Numbered from the stretch's first letter, positions 1 to 11,502 are shown. The stretch: DNA of 64,000 nucleotides from Rutpela maculata (GCA_936432065.2 OW386291.2:20065821-20129820); one strand, 5' to 3'. The notes: generated by a model from the sequence alone, not told the origin. Made by a program: numbers and translations.

Positions 1-968
1 AGTTGTTCAATATCTCCACTAGTAACTAAGATAGCAAGTCTATCGATATTTCCCATTCCAGTGAGAGAAGGTAAAAGTTTTCCATCCCAATGGATGACTG
101 GGGCCGGCAATTCAGAATTACCGAAGGCAGTTTTTAATATTTCAGCTCTTTCTTCGCGGATGCGTTATCTAGAGCGCTGAAGTGTGGTTCTGCTGGTGGA
201 CAAAGATGTGGTGTCATGTCCTAGAGCTTCTACTACTGCCGTCAAAATATGGACTCCATACCTGTCGCTTATTTTGCAAGCATCAAATGCAGCGGCTATT
301 TTTGGTGTGATGATGTTACATGTTCCATACAATCTCCTCTTTTTTGGCTGTGACGGGCCAGGCTGCTCTTGTAACAACTCTTCTTGGGCTTCGATTATTT
401 CATCTTCACTTTCGTTGGAGTCGGCTGAATTACTACTTGATGATGGACAGGTGACTATTTCCTCTAATCTAGCTTTTTCTTGTTGACTTCGTTGCATTCG
501 TTCGGATAATTTCTGTAATTTCTCCTCAGCTGATTTTTCTTGAGAAGCAAGTTGGTAATCAATACCATGCATAAATCCAGGACGTCCCTTTTTTCTTTGG
601 TTAATTAAAAACTGCTTATCTTCATCTATTTTCATCAACTTCAATGCATTTTTTTTTTCTTTACCTCCCGCACTGGCCCTTTTAGCCGATTTTTGTAAGT
701 TCCTCCACTCTGCATAAAGTTTATCTAGTTGTTTAACACAATGAAAATCCTGACGTGTCGGAATGCGAGCTTTATCCCAAAAAAGTGACACCTCTTTTAT
801 TGTTAATTTAACACTTTCATGTACACTTAGCTTCACTTCACGAATGTTATAAAAAAGCACTTGTAATACTTGTCTATTAGACGGCAATTTATTGCCAATG
901 ATTTCTGACGAATAGTGTCCAACTAAGTAAATGAAAGTATCCTTTCGTAAGGATCTAACATCAGCCAT
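1..968 (-). pseudogene. TE-like repetitive protein family, N-terminal part, interrupted by a stop and cut by the window edge
   Basis: The minus strand is open from an ATG at 968 (upstream GTG at 1031 in the same frame) to a TAA at 165-167, then continues in the same frame to base 1 with readable protein containing VIHWDGKLLP. I recognise the order of segments: an LFWDKARIPTR region, DEDKQFLINQRKKGRPG, a charged coiled-coil-like stretch, then the IHWDGKLLP block. This is a multicopy, transposon-like protein family seen in arthropod genomes; I cannot name its superfamily. The acidic/serine-rich stretch (about residues 195-225 from the GTG) looks disordered. The in-frame TAA sits between two segments normally joined, so the copy is probably dead. 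The catalytic-like C-terminal half would lie left of the window. Function unknown. Confidence 0.7.
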
Positions 969-1175
969 CGTTAAATGTTTTTTCAAAAAGGAACGTATGC
1001 TAGAACTTATAATGTCACCACTGTAAAACACAATTGCAAACTGACATAAAAACCTACCGTAGGTGCATTATATTTCCAAACTTCCAAAACAAATAATTTC
1101 TAGGAAATAATTACACCAATAAAACATTATGAGAAAAGAGGTAGATATTTGTATTTTAAGTAAAATTTAAGTGTA

Positions 1176-1282
1176 TTACCGTAATAAAATCTTATCTACA
1201 AATTTCTACCTCAATGCGGCACGGGTTACCGTAATAAAATCTTATCTACAAATTTCTACCTGAATGCGGCACGGGTTACCGT
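1176..1282. repeat. Two-copy 50-bp tandem repeat
   Basis: A 50-bp unit beginning TTACCGTAATAAAATC repeats at 1176-1225 and 1226-1275 with one difference (C/G), and a third copy starts at 1276 but stops after about 7 bases. The copies are nearly identical, so the duplication is recent. Confidence 0.9.
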
Positions 1283-1427
1283 TCACCGAATTATCTGAAA
1301 CTTTGACATAAATTATTCCTAGTATAATAGTATATTTTCGTGGGGTGAGACTTAAAAAATACGCAAAAAAAATTCACCCCCTATAGAGATGGGCCACCCT
1401 AATCCACACCCACCGGTGTTGTCAATA

Positions 1428-1519
1428 CCGGGGCTGGGGGTCGAACCCAGAGCGCGGTAGCGAGTCGATCAGAGTATTCGCCACTCAATACGCCTTAACC
1501 GATTGAGCTACCGTGCCGG
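1428..1519 (-). mobile_element. tRNA-derived SINE head (degenerate tRNA-like sequence)
   Basis: On the minus strand there is a pol III A-box-like TAGCTCAATCGG and a B-box-like GGGTTCGACCCC about 60 bp further on. A 5-bp anticodon-type stem (GTATT/AATAC) and a 5-bp T-arm (CTGGG/CCCAG) can be folded. The acceptor stem pairs at only about four positions, the anticodon loop is 8 nt and the variable region is long, so this is not a working tRNA gene. A SINE promoter head is the likeliest reading; the body would run toward about 1340. Confidence 0.6.
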
Positions 1520-1994
1520 ACAAGGTAGATGCTTATTTGACTTCTGTTTAAGTGATCGTGATTGTAAATCTGACAGTTTGTGTCAGTTTGATATTAAAAA
1601 TACTTTTGTAAAATTGCATAAATACACTGCTGGTACATAGTAATTATAAATAAAATAATAATTCTTGAATTTGTAGTATGTTTTATTTTGTTTTTAGTCC
1701 AACTGAGAATAAATTAAATCAATTATGTTCATTTAAAAGTTAAACGTAATTTATTCGATGGTAAATTAAAAAAAAAACTAGCTTGCGTTTATTCAGTGTA
1801 AAACTGTTGTCATTGGTTGAAATTTAAAAATTCGCGAAATGTCATTAGTCTATAATTTATGAGGGAAATAATCACAAAAATGTGAATTTGAAATTCGCCT
1901 TTTGCATTTATTCGAACGATCGCAGAGAAAGAATTGTGTGTAAAACATAAGAAATATGGGCGATAATTCAATCATGCGATTACAAAACTCGACT

Positions 1995-2074
1995 AATGGC
2001 TCGTTTTGCAACTGTCACATGCGTGTAATAATCACCTCTTATTACACGCATGTGAAAGTTGCAAAACGAGCCAT
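1995..2074. repeat. Near-perfect palindrome (hairpin)
   Basis: Arms of about 34-37 bp beginning AATGGCTCGTTTTGCAACT pair with the reverse complement ending at 2074; the loop around ATCACCTCTT is about 10 bp. No target duplication is obvious. It is probably a small fold-back MITE. Confidence 0.8.
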
Positions 2075-2462
2075 TCGATTACTGGTTTCATAAATAGCTA
2101 TTGACACACAAGCAGTATATTATATTACGGCACTCAAGAACGTTTTAATTGAGCATTCCTCAATGATATTTGTTAGGGATGAGCGAGCGCTCTTTTAAAG
2201 GCACGTTTTTGTATAGGGAAGCCCCAGAGAATGCTAAATCAGAGGACAAATTCCCTAGAATTCCAACAACCAACAAACAGCGATAGCATCATTTATCAAG
2301 TTAGGTGTTATTTACACAATCTGCTTTGATAAAATTTTCACTGAATTACTACCGACAATACTAATTTACGCCATGAGATTTACTGGAATTAATGAGCAAG
2401 CAAAGAAATGTGTTTACCTTCGGTCCAAAGGAGGACATTTACGTGAAAAACGGAACGCATAT

Positions 2463-2708
2463 TTACGCTTTTCAAATTGAAACGAAATGAATTAAAGTAT
2501 TTTACAAACTATAGAGTTTATAATAATTATAGAGAGGTTCACTATAACAACGTAAAAGGATTTGGTGCCACATACCCTAAAAAATTGTGGCTTTTCAAAC
2601 AGAAACGATATTAATTAAATCGGTTTTGCAAATTGTTTATAGTTATACAGAGTTACATATATATAGAGAGGTTCAACATATTAAATTAAAAAAGTTTAGT
2701 GCCACGAA
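2463..2708. repeat. Diverged direct repeat, unit about 120 bp
   Basis: Two successive blocks share CTTTTCAAA..GAAACGA, TATAGAGAGGTTCA and a closing TTTAGTGCCAC / TTTGGTGCCAC. Identity is only moderate, so the duplication is old. An apparent small ORF at 2587-2778 falls on the second unit and is not a gene. Confidence 0.6.
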
Positions 2709-2968
2709 GAACAAAAAACACAAAATCTCATTAGCTAAGCCAAGCCGGACTAATTTTCGAAGACACTATCGTCCATAGGATCTTAGCTTAGTCCGTCTAT
2801 CTCTGCCACTTGACAACTTTTAAATTGTAAATGCATAATCCCAAGTAACACACAGCGTCTATGTGTCAGTCAGATAAATCGGAAAAAGATGGTTTTTTCG
2901 ATTTGGGGGTAGCGGTTGGAGGTTAGGTGGGAAAATATTGTCACCATCGTGTTCCCCGCCCTCGAAGA

Positions 2969-2986
2969 CCGGGGGGGGGGGGGGGT
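2969..2986. repeat. Poly-G run
   Basis: An uninterrupted run of about 17 G follows GAAGACC. It is a simple homopolymer; its length may be an assembly or sequencing uncertainty. Confidence 0.8.
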
Positions 2987-3173
2987 AAAGGGGTAAAAGC
3001 TTTACCTCAAGGGACTATTAATGACTTAAGAAAACATTAAAAATCGTAACCGGAAGTGAGGCTAAAATTCCATGACGCGGGCGAAATTAGCTTGTATAAA
3101 AGGTGGCTCCTTTTAGGTCTGTGGTAGTATTAATCACTCACACAAAGTTTCTCTCCGTCTATTTGGACCTCCG

Positions 3174-3327
3174 CTGAAACAGAATCCGAAGTCAGAATTG
3201 TCAGATTTCTCAACTCTAACCCCAAAAAACACCCCCCCAAAAAAGTGATCTGGCCTGCGGACCACTCTGACTTCGGATTCGGTTTCAGATGGTCAAAATA
3301 CAAAATACTGGTATGGTCCGCAGGCCA
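3174..3327. repeat. Two interlocked inverted repeats
   Basis: Arm a (3174-3196) pairs with 3266-3288, 23 bp with one mismatch. Arm b (3251-3264, TGGCCTGCGGACCA) pairs perfectly with 3314-3327. The order a-b-a'-b' means the two stems interlock rather than nest. It may be the scar of one palindromic element inserted across the arm of another. Confidence 0.75.
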
Positions 3328-3753
3328 ACCACTTCTTTTTTGTGAAATTAATCTACTTCATGATGCTATCACCAATTCATCCCAACCAACATGCCTATAC
3401 TCCAGTCAAATTGTGTTTTTACTATTTAAATTCTCCGACGAACCGTGAAAATTGGCGTATTTCAGCTGTCAACGCGAGTATCCACTTTTTCCATTCCGAA
3501 ACTCTAATTTGTTATTAAAGGCTGTCATTTAGTGAATTCCTCCTAGTTTTAAGTTGCAGACTGGTTTCAACTGTTATGCCATCTCCAGTACCAAAAAAAG
3601 CATTTTCAAAATCACATTTTATTTAAATTCTGTGCAAATATAATTCCGTCTTGTACGTATTTTCATTTTATTTATTCTCTCCGGGCCTCTCCAAATGAGT
3701 TTATAACTGCCCCGTCTAGTTTAAAAGCCTTCTTTCCCTCCATTCGACTCCTT

Positions 3754-4300
3754 CACAGACGAGCCAAGGCCAACTACGTCACCTTGTACCTGAAAGGTTT
3801 GAAAACGTTTATCAAGTCAAGCAAGAAGAGGAAGGATGGTGAGCATGTTCAGCTAAGTAAAAAATCTGCAGTTGAGGTTCATGAGTGATGTCGTAAAAAC
3901 TAAAGTAATGAAAGAATGATTGCCGCTCATTTGAAGAAGGTGAATCAGGGTAGGGAGCAAGTCAAAAGACGTTTTACTGAAGCACCTTTCAATTTCAAAC
4001 TAATTGCTTTATGTGTGGCCTCGTCATAACACCTGAGTTTAGAGAACAACAAAGAAAAAAGAAAACAAATCGCAATATTGTGTATCTGGTTCGAGTATCA
4101 TAAAAAAGCAGAAGAACGTGGTGATGAGTATGGCCATTATCAAACGTCTTTTGCCTGTTTCAGACTTGGTGGCCTCTGATTGTCAATATCATAGTTTATG
4201 CATGAGAAACCTATACAATCACCTAAGACTCAAGAGAAGAGAAAAAGCGGTCCATTCGCCAATGATGTTGAAGCAGCAATGAAAGGTGTCTTGAACCCGA
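3754..4300 (+). pseudogene. CXC-type repetitive protein family, decayed N-terminal part
   Basis: Reading the plus strand with two stops and one frameshift gives a run matching the N-terminal part of the same family whose later parts lie at 12.9-14.6 kb and 44.3-45.4 kb. Diagnostic pieces are AVEVHE(stop)CRKN, RRFTEAPFNF, then after a one-base frameshift NCFMCG, and finally RLLPVSDLVASDCQYHSLC. C-x2-C followed by YH-x3-C suggests a zinc-binding module. The block ends in a stop after MLKQQ. No terminal inverted repeats were found around it, so the carrier element is lost or truncated. Function of the family is unknown; I infer a transposon-encoded protein. Confidence 0.6.
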
Positions 4301-7300
4301 ACGGTTCGTCACAGAAAAAAATCTAAATAGTGAAATTAGTGGAAAATTTTATGTACTTTCATTTTGAATAGAGAGGTTATTTACGAAAAGTTGATAGCTT
4401 TCGAGTTATAGGCTGTTACGGTCGATTTTCACATTTAATAATAGCCAGAAATTTATATACTAATTTTCGTTATTTTCCCAAATTTTATTGTGCATTTGAA
4501 CCTATTGATACCGTCTCTCGCCAATAGATATTAATAGAGTATAATAGAGTAGATTGCATAATAGCAATGATGGTTCACGTCGGTCATTAAATATACTTTG
4601 ATACAGATAGTATGGGTGAGTGCGTTCAGATATTCATTAAGAGAGTGCATTGCAAAAACGCCCTTTTAAAGCTTCTACAATGGCCAGTATTGTTGATTAA
4701 ACCTTCTTTGGTAGGTAGATTTATGAGGGGACGGCTTTCAGAGTATATTATGATAATAATTGTGGTTATAAACGAAGTTAGGAAAATCTATTCTAGTTGT
4801 GGGGTACTCCGTGCAGTGGAAATTCTCAACGTACCGAGACGGAAGACAAGAACTTGACATTTTGATAGAGGACATTTTCTTGGTCATTTTTCCTTTTGCT
4901 GCTTGAAGACTGAGTCGTCTGAATACGAGTTTTAGCAATATTGTAAGTTTTTCTTCATTTATGGGATTTAGTATTCATCACGACAAGATTAGTTGTATTT
5001 TCATTTAGTTTTGAGTATCGTTTTGGGGAAATGCAGCTACGGATTTCCGGATAAAGTCAATTTTCAAAGCACGTGGCGTCGTCTGAATGCAAGATTTTGG
5101 AGTGCCATTTTGACGGCAAAGGACCTCTTTCAACCCACATCACATCTCAGGTACGTCTCTGAAAACCCACTTAAAGTTGAAATAGATTTGTAATTTAGGT
5201 TATTTATTTTATTGCAGGGCTGTTTGTTTGTTTGTTTGGTTGTTCGTTAGTTGTTTCCTTGTTGAGTAAGTTACAAGTATTGGGATCTATTTGTTAGTTT
5301 ATGGCTATTTGGATTGATACCTTATGATTTTACTTGGATCTGTTACTCGTATTCTACTTGAGCTTTGTCACATTCTACACTTTACGAGGGACTTCCAGCC
5401 TGACTCTAGTTTCAACTTCTAGTCCAGATTTTGGTGTCTAGATGGCGGATTATTGACTGACATCTTGTGTATGTATGGTACTGGGGATCTCGGCACGTTA
5501 CCTTAGACTCCACGTAAATGGTCTACCACCTGCGGCTGTTACCACCTGAATTACGCTACCCTGGTAGGACGGGAAAAGGTATTCAGACACTACCAAAGGT
5601 AAGCGGAATCATATTCTCTTAACGAGGGATCCGGTACATCAACTCAACGTCCACGGGACAGTAAAATAAATTTTCAAGGAATATTGGTAATATTTTGCTC
5701 GTAACGTAAATCTCAGTTTAGATTTCAGTAATATTTGGTATATTTTGTGTATCGTTACTTCACTAACTGAATAGTTTTGCCTTATTTTACAAATAGATGT
5801 CAATAATTTAAAGTAATTTTATGTTTTACCGTACCTTGGATCACTTGTAGTTTTTTGTCACGCTTCTGGCATCTGACTTTTGTACATTTATCAAAGATTT
5901 GTTATTTTGTAAGATATTTTGTGTATATTGGGTTAAGCGTGTGGGCCCCACACAGGGTGACTACCCTACCCTGCGTTCGAGGTTTAGCAGCCTTTGGGGC
6001 CCCCTTTTATAAGTGGGCCCAGGCCCTGTAACAAAGCAAAAGATCTTTTTTTGATTTTTTTTCAATGTTGCATCACGAAATTTTGTTAGCAAACCTCATC
6101 TTCCATTGCTGCTTCAGATTCGGATTCAGGACCCCAAAAAACATATAGAATGGAATAAATCAAAACTACCTCACAACTTTCCCGCCAGGGGCCCTTTTGA
6201 GCACAAATTGACTGCACTAATACCAAGCCAAAAAATTTGCAGAGACAGCCCGTGTACATAGTGTCTAAAAATATATGTAGAACTAAAAAACATGAAGTAG
6301 TAACTAGGACAGAAACCAAAGTATATAAACCAAACTCTACCAAAAGACATTTTTTTAAAGATCACAGCCTCATGGTTATAAAAAAAATGTAATTGTAACT
6401 CTTGTATATTTGTTATGTTATATATCTAGATGCAAAGCATTTTGTAAAAAGCTAAAACTCCTCTATATTTTTTGTATTACTTTTGGCATAATGTGGTTAT
6501 AATTTCTCAATAATATAATTTGAACAGTAATAATTACTTACATTTGGATTGTAAGCTTCAGTGTATATTGTACCATCCGCAAATTTTCTGCTTACGCGAA
6601 TCCCATAAAAGGTTTGTGGTAAAACCTTTGATCTTATTATTCAAATAAAAATCTCTAATGTTAATCTAATAGTATAAAATATATTGTGCATTGTATATAA
6701 AACTGTAATAAAGGACCTACTAAACTATCTAAGTGTTTCTTTTGTTTTCACTATGAGAAAAACAGTAATGAATCCTACCTATAATACGATAACCGTATAC
6801 CAATACCCCCGTTTATTATTCCTTAATAAAAGAGAAACGTTTTCATACATCCTCCAATTTATCAAAAGACAAATTTAAAATCTTTAAACTTTCGATCCTT
6901 CCTTATCCTTATATTTGTCTACGTAATATATATATTTATCTTATACTATTGTGAATAGATAGATGGCTTCACGTCTGTATTTATCATTAGTATATTTTCT
7001 CTTATTCCAGCATTGTTTGTGAAACTATAAAATACCTGGATGATCATCTAGGAGAAATTGTGCCCCCACACTCGATTCATTCATTCTCCTGTGGCTCTAC
7101 AATTGAGGTATTCCTAATGACATTATAAAAAGCTTCGTTTGTTAAAATTCCAGAATATAATTGGGGAATCCGCGAGATGAAAATACCCCATATATTTTAA
7201 TTAATAAGAAATTTATTGAACCAAAATTGATTTACATACATTTTCTCGCGATCATAGAACTGATTTGCATACCTCTTAATTACCATATTAATTGAAGGCG

Positions 7301-7426
7301 GCGAATCCTTTGACAAAAGTTCCCACGGTCTTCGAAATTTTCCCAGACTCAAGTGATTTCTTACCCACTTGATTTGAAGTGACTATTGTAGGGCTCTTGC
7401 AAAGGGTCCTTAACATAGTTTTTCTA
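4301..7426. other. Unassigned intronic DNA
   Basis: No protein-coding remnant or clear repeat boundary is recognisable. The piece at 5460-5650 and the block at 5930-6030 (GTGGGCCCCACAC, GGGCCCAGGCCC) are more GC-rich than their surroundings and look like old retroelement or MITE debris. Short open frames here have no family resemblance. Confidence 0.5.
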
Positions 7427-7600
7427 CACCTATTTAATTATATGACAATTATTAGCAGTTTTTTGGTGAAAAATCGTACTCATAATTCACTGTAGTGAAT
7501 TATCGATTCATAATTCACTGCATCCGGTCAATCACAAATACAAATTCAAAAATCATTGTTTCGCTGATTCAATGATATTTGAAATCGACCACGATCAACT
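7427..7600 (+). repeat. Dispersed 175-bp repeat, copy 1
   Basis: The segment beginning TTTTTCTACACC and containing CATAATTCACTGTAGTGAATTATCG recurs inverted at 14593-14765. It contains a local palindrome around the TGAATTA motifs. It is a small MITE-like repeat. Confidence 0.75.
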
Positions 7601-7769
7601 CTTGCTGCTGCGGCTGACAATCAACTCGCGTGACAGTGACAAGTGTACCGCCATACCGCCATACTGTTCGTTTACATTTTCGACTTATTACGAATAGGTA
7701 CCGATTAATGCTATCAATTTTCAGTCTAATTCATTTATTAATAGGGGTAGAAAAAGCATAGTATTACAT

Positions 7770-7860
7770 TCGCGATTATGGCCATTATTCATGATGATTT
7801 GCGCCACTCGCCTACGGCTCGTGGGATCAAACGTCATCTTCGTGAATAATGACTATCATA
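7770..7860. repeat. Hairpin MITE with GC-rich apex
   Basis: Arms GCGATTATG..CATTATTCA..GATGAT and the inverted partner (ATCTTCGTGAATAATG..CATAATCGC) flank an apex reading CACTCGCCTACGGCTCGTG. The same type of apex occurs in hairpins at 26.8, 27.3, 27.8, 28.7, 35.3, 47.2 and 54.0 kb. Confidence 0.7.
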
Positions 7861-7899
7861 ATCGCTCATATAATAATATACTATTAGTTATGATGTGAC

Positions 7900-8070
7900 A
7901 GACGCAGGTTCTCTGTCAACTTCGATAAAACAGAACCAATGCTGTTCACTAAAAGGAGAAAAATAAGCGATTTTCAGCTTCGTTCTTTTATGGGTACGCG
8001 TCTGTGTTTTTCCCGTACGGTGAGGTACCTGAGGATAACCCTAGACTCCAAACTGTCGTGGAAGGACCAC
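7900..8070 (+). pseudogene. LINE reverse transcriptase fragment
   Basis: The plus frame reads VNFDKTEPMLFTKRRKI, then after a spacer VRYLRITLDSKLSWKDHVE. This is the stretch after the catalytic YADD in jockey-like non-LTR reverse transcriptases (KTE..LFT and KYLGI.LDSKL.W..H). Only about 57 residues remain. Homology fades where a short hairpin begins. No poly(A) end or target duplication can be attached to it. Confidence 0.7.
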
Positions 8071-8083
8071 GTGGAAGCTCAAG

Positions 8084-8124
8084 CCAAAGACTACTCTCCG
8101 GACGTATCAGAGAGTAGTCTTTGG
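8084..8124. repeat. Perfect 15-bp hairpin
   Basis: CCAAAGACTACTCTC at 8084-8098 is followed after 11 bases by its exact reverse complement at 8110-8124. It lies directly after the RT fragment and has probably replaced downstream RT sequence. Confidence 0.85.
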
Positions 8125-8259
8125 ATTTATTTTCCTCCTGACATATGCGGTGTGGTTGCGCTCTCAAGAGCGCTCCATAATTGCTCGCCTATGTTAAGTT
8201 CAAAGGCTAGCTTGCCTAGGAATAATAGCAACCAGGACCACTCCACTGCAATGTAGACC

Positions 8260-9374
8260 AAAAGAAAGTGTATTAGCACATTAGCACTTGTATTCATCAG
8301 CAGCACAAAATATTTGACCATTTCAAAAAATGGACCCTCGTTTTATACTTTTGCTGATATCTGCAATACTTTTATTAAATGGATGGATAATATTATTCTG
8401 TCATGTAATGATCAAAAACGTTTCTATGTAAACTGAGCACTTCATGAAACAAATAAAACACCAGTATCAATAACATAACAGTCAGCAATCTTACAATATT
8501 GACTGACATGTTACTATGGTAATAAAACAAAATTTGTTAAAGAGATGACTGTTTCTAAAGTTAATCCATCGAATATAGTAGCAGTAGTTGCAGATATTCA
8601 AAACAGCAATTTGCGGCTGCACATGGAATAGTCAATGGTTTGTTTGGCAGTGACAGCTTGCAGAAGGTACATCAACTTTATTAAGTTCAAACGAAATTAA
8701 TAAGGCGAAATTTATTTCCTAGCGTGAAGCTGTAACTGTAACATCTGGAGGTCAAGGATTTCTCAAATGTTCTTGCTAGCTCTATAAAACGCAATGCAAT
8801 ACCAAGAGATGAGCTTGTCTCAAAATGAAAACTCGATGTAATAGCCGATGTCGTACATCTCAAACATGTGTGAACAAATAATATTGGATAGGACGCATTT
8901 ATTTCTGTTAATTTTGCTTTCGTTACTTCAGATATTTGTTATTTTATGACCAGTAGTTGAGTTGAATTTTGAAATCGTAACAATAAGAGCTCATTAATAG
9001 TTAATTTCAACTGAGTACATTTTTACTGTTTTAAAATATTTCATTTTGTAATTAAATACAACGTACTTAGTAGGTTTCTGACAAAATTCATTTTTTTTTA
9101 AGTCTGAGTTTCCCAATTTCGCATATGTTTCCAACATATATTTATTCAAATTTATTCTGCATATTTATTCGTTTATCACGTGCACAGTGCACATTAATTG
9201 TATCAGAAAATAATATATTAAAACTTACTATCTGAGCCCATCAAAATTCGATGGGGTTGTTTAAAAATGTATCCTATAAATTATTTTTTGGAGGCACACC
9301 TTTCAAGTTACTACCAGCACTCACATTTTGGACAAATTCGCGGCCCTGTTTCAACGTAATGATCTCACCTTTTC
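8260..9374. other. Unassigned intronic DNA
   Basis: AT-rich sequence with no recognisable coding family, tandem repeat or inverted-repeat boundary. Small open frames have no domain features. Confidence 0.5.
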
Positions 9375-9762
9375 CTACAGGGTGGCTATTCTTGAGCGCG
9401 AGAGAAATTGTTACTCCCCGGCGAATTAATTCGCTCGCCTTTCACTTGAAATTCGCCCCTACTCGAAAAACATGTATTCTTGAACAAAAGGAATAACGAG
9501 GGACCGGTGAAAGTTTGAGGAAGAAATCTACAGTGTTGTCATATTGTTCTTCACAATATAACCAATCAGAACTCTCCTATATCTGATATTTATCAGCTGT
9601 GGTGGCCAAAAATTGTTTGGTGGTGGCCTGACAGTTGCCAGATCAAAAACACATTTATTCTAGTGATCTAAAAGTTAATCTCATATCACAGTATTATAGT
9701 CTCATACGAAAAGCATTTTTTATTGTGTACAGAATGGACCCGATTATTTAAAAAAGTCGTGT

Positions 9763-9912
9763 CAGGTCACACGCACCCAAAAAGATTTATTAGTTAAGTA
9801 CATCGAGGAAAATCCACATATGAACAGTGGAAAATTTAGCGCAAGCTATACTAAATCCGAATCGGAAAAATTATGCCGATCTTCGGCTAGGATGACGAAG
9901 CAGTGGGTTTAA
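9763..9912 (+). pseudogene. SANT/MADF-like DNA-binding protein fragment of Harbinger element
   Basis: The frame reads TRTQKDLLVKYIEENPHM, then SYTKSESEKL and a final KQWV before TAA. The pattern of a helix with LV.YIEENP, followed by an L..S..W type helix ending near K.W, is that of the Myb/SANT-like partner protein of Harbinger transposons. One expected tryptophan position reads as cysteine. The fragment overlaps the oppositely oriented transposase relic at its 3' end. Confidence 0.65.
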
Positions 9913-10066
9913 AATATCTCACTAATGTTTTGGACAACCTAAATAAACGAACAAAAATTTGATCCGTTTTTCCTAAAATTCGAATGTTTTTCGCATTTTC
10001 AAACTGTTCCATCGCATCTTCTAGATCATCCAAAACTTGTCTAGCCACTAAATCTTCGATATTCAT
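9887..10066 (-). pseudogene. Harbinger transposase N-terminal fragment
   Basis: A 59-codon minus-strand ORF starts at an ATG (10066) with MNIEDLVARQVLDDLEDAME and includes VRLFRLSKTLVRYF, the F.RLSK motif that precedes the DDE domain in Harbinger transposases. The DDE catalytic region is gone. It ends in a TAG inside the opposing SANT-like frame. Confidence 0.6.
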
Positions 10067-10375
10067 TATTTAAATAAAACCGAATTAATATGACACGTCT
10101 CCACACGCACGATCATAACCTACAAAGTACTTAAAAAATGTTTCGTTTCTGCTTTCCCTCGACTTTCTCTCACTAAAAGTAAGGGAATTAGTAGGGAGTG
10201 TGTTCGTCTACCTGGTTGGGGAAAATACAAACTAAAGTTTGTATTCTTGAATTTATTTGAGGGAGTAGAAAATGATTATTTTCTCTTACACATTCTACTC
10301 CCTCAAGCTCAAGAATAGCCACCCTCTAGTTCGTAAAAACAAAACAAATCCTCCGTCAAATGTTCACGTGTTTAG

Positions 10376-10880
10376 TAGAGTGGGCCGAAAATTTGAATTT
10401 GCAGATGAGGTAGTCTCTAATCTGTTACTGTGTATCTGAAGCTAATTCGGGTAAATTTTTAGCCAAATCGGTTAATATCTAGCCGGTCCCCACGTACTTG
10501 AAAATGAAGGAAAACGTCAATTATTCGATTTTAAACATTTTTCAAATTGACATTTGAAATTTTTTTATGACTGTTTATTAATGTCTAAACGCGTGTGGCA
10601 AAAATTTATAATTTCGCTGGAACTGAAAAATATTTATTCGAAAAACTTGCTACATGCGTTTAGACATTAATAAAGTCATTAAAAAATTTCAAATATCAAT
10701 TTGAAAAATGATAAAAATCGAAAAATTGGAATTTTCTTTCATTTTCAAGGCCGCGGGGATCTGGCTAGATATTAACCGATTTGGTTAAAAATTTACCCGA
10801 ATTAGTTTTTGATACATAGTAACAAATTAGAAACTACCCCATCTGCACATTCAAATTTTCCTGTTTCTCGGCCCACCCTA
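10376..10880. mobile_element. hAT-type fold-back MITE with 8-bp target duplication
   Basis: The flanks are GTGTTTAG at 10368-10375 and the identical GTGTTTAG at 10881-10888. The ends read TAGAGTGGGCCG and, inverted, TAGGGTGGGCCG. Arms of about 230 bp (10376-10610 and 10645-10880) are clearly complementary with a short central loop. The 8-bp duplication and TAGNG ends assign it to hAT. It has no coding capacity. Confidence 0.9.
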
Positions 10881-10888
10881 GTGTTTAG

Positions 10889-11500
10889 TCCAGTTAAAAA
10901 GGATCGCCTCCTCGTGGTACATCCTGGAGAACACAATAAGAGGCCAAATGATCCTTCTTTGCACGTATCTATTTACATATTTACTGTACCCTTTTCTCTA
11001 ACAAGTGAAGCTTACCCAGAAGTACCTTTACATGGAATAATATAACAGAGAATAAACTAATATCATTTTCAACCCTTTAGAGTGATTAACTTATCTTCAA
11101 CGTCTATTAAATGCAGACATAAGAACCAATAGAAACCTTTCATTTCATTTCAATTTGTTCTGCAAATATTCTGTACTAGATGCTGTTCTAACATCTCTAA
11201 ATAACGGCAGTTTTTTTTAAAGGGATACTATTAGGTAATCAGTACCTATAAGTGTTGCTGTAATATTTACATATGATTCTATATATTTCATAAATTGATA
11301 ATCTTTTTTTTCTAACATTAGTTCTATATCATCTATAGTGCCTGTCATCCCTAAACTGGAGTTAGTGTTGATTCATTTTAATCACCTTGTTTCTTATTTT
11401 TTAGTATTTGTAGCGGTGAATACGATTCTACCATCTGAATAGGGTAGTTTGGTTGTTTTCGATGTTGCTAAATAACTCGCTATTTGTTATTTATTAAAAA
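10889..11500. other. Intronic DNA with a diverged repeat near its end
   Basis: Mostly featureless. From about 11380 to 11480 it carries a GAATAGGGTAGTTTGG motif shared with the repeat units at 15383-15790, so the neighbouring elements appear to sit inside an older repeat family. Confidence 0.45.
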
Positions 11501-11502
11501 AA

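Larger units (their letters stand above)
9378..10325. mobile_element. PIF/Harbinger-type element, internally deleted (948 bp)
   Basis: Terminal inverted repeats AGGGTGGCTATTCTTGAGC occur at 9379-9397 and, inverted, at 10307-10325. The flanks are CTA on both sides (9375-9377 and 10326-10328), fitting a 3-bp duplication. Inside are two coding relics pointing at each other: a SANT/MADF-like fragment on plus and a transposase N-terminus-like fragment on minus. That two-gene convergent layout is typical of PIF/Harbinger. The centre has been deleted, so both relics lack their C-terminal parts. Confidence 0.75.

Noticed and set aside
1176..1282. CRISPR-like direct repeats
   Set aside because: Units are contiguous with no spacers, and the sequence is plainly eukaryotic intron.
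1428..1519. Functional tRNA gene
   Set aside because: A and B boxes are good, but the acceptor stem does not pair, the anticodon loop is 8 nt and the variable region is too long; a SINE head fits better.
6086..6343. 85-codon hydrophobic minus-strand frame as a membrane protein
   Set aside because: No family resemblance, no start or splice context, and an overlapping alternative frame of similar length.
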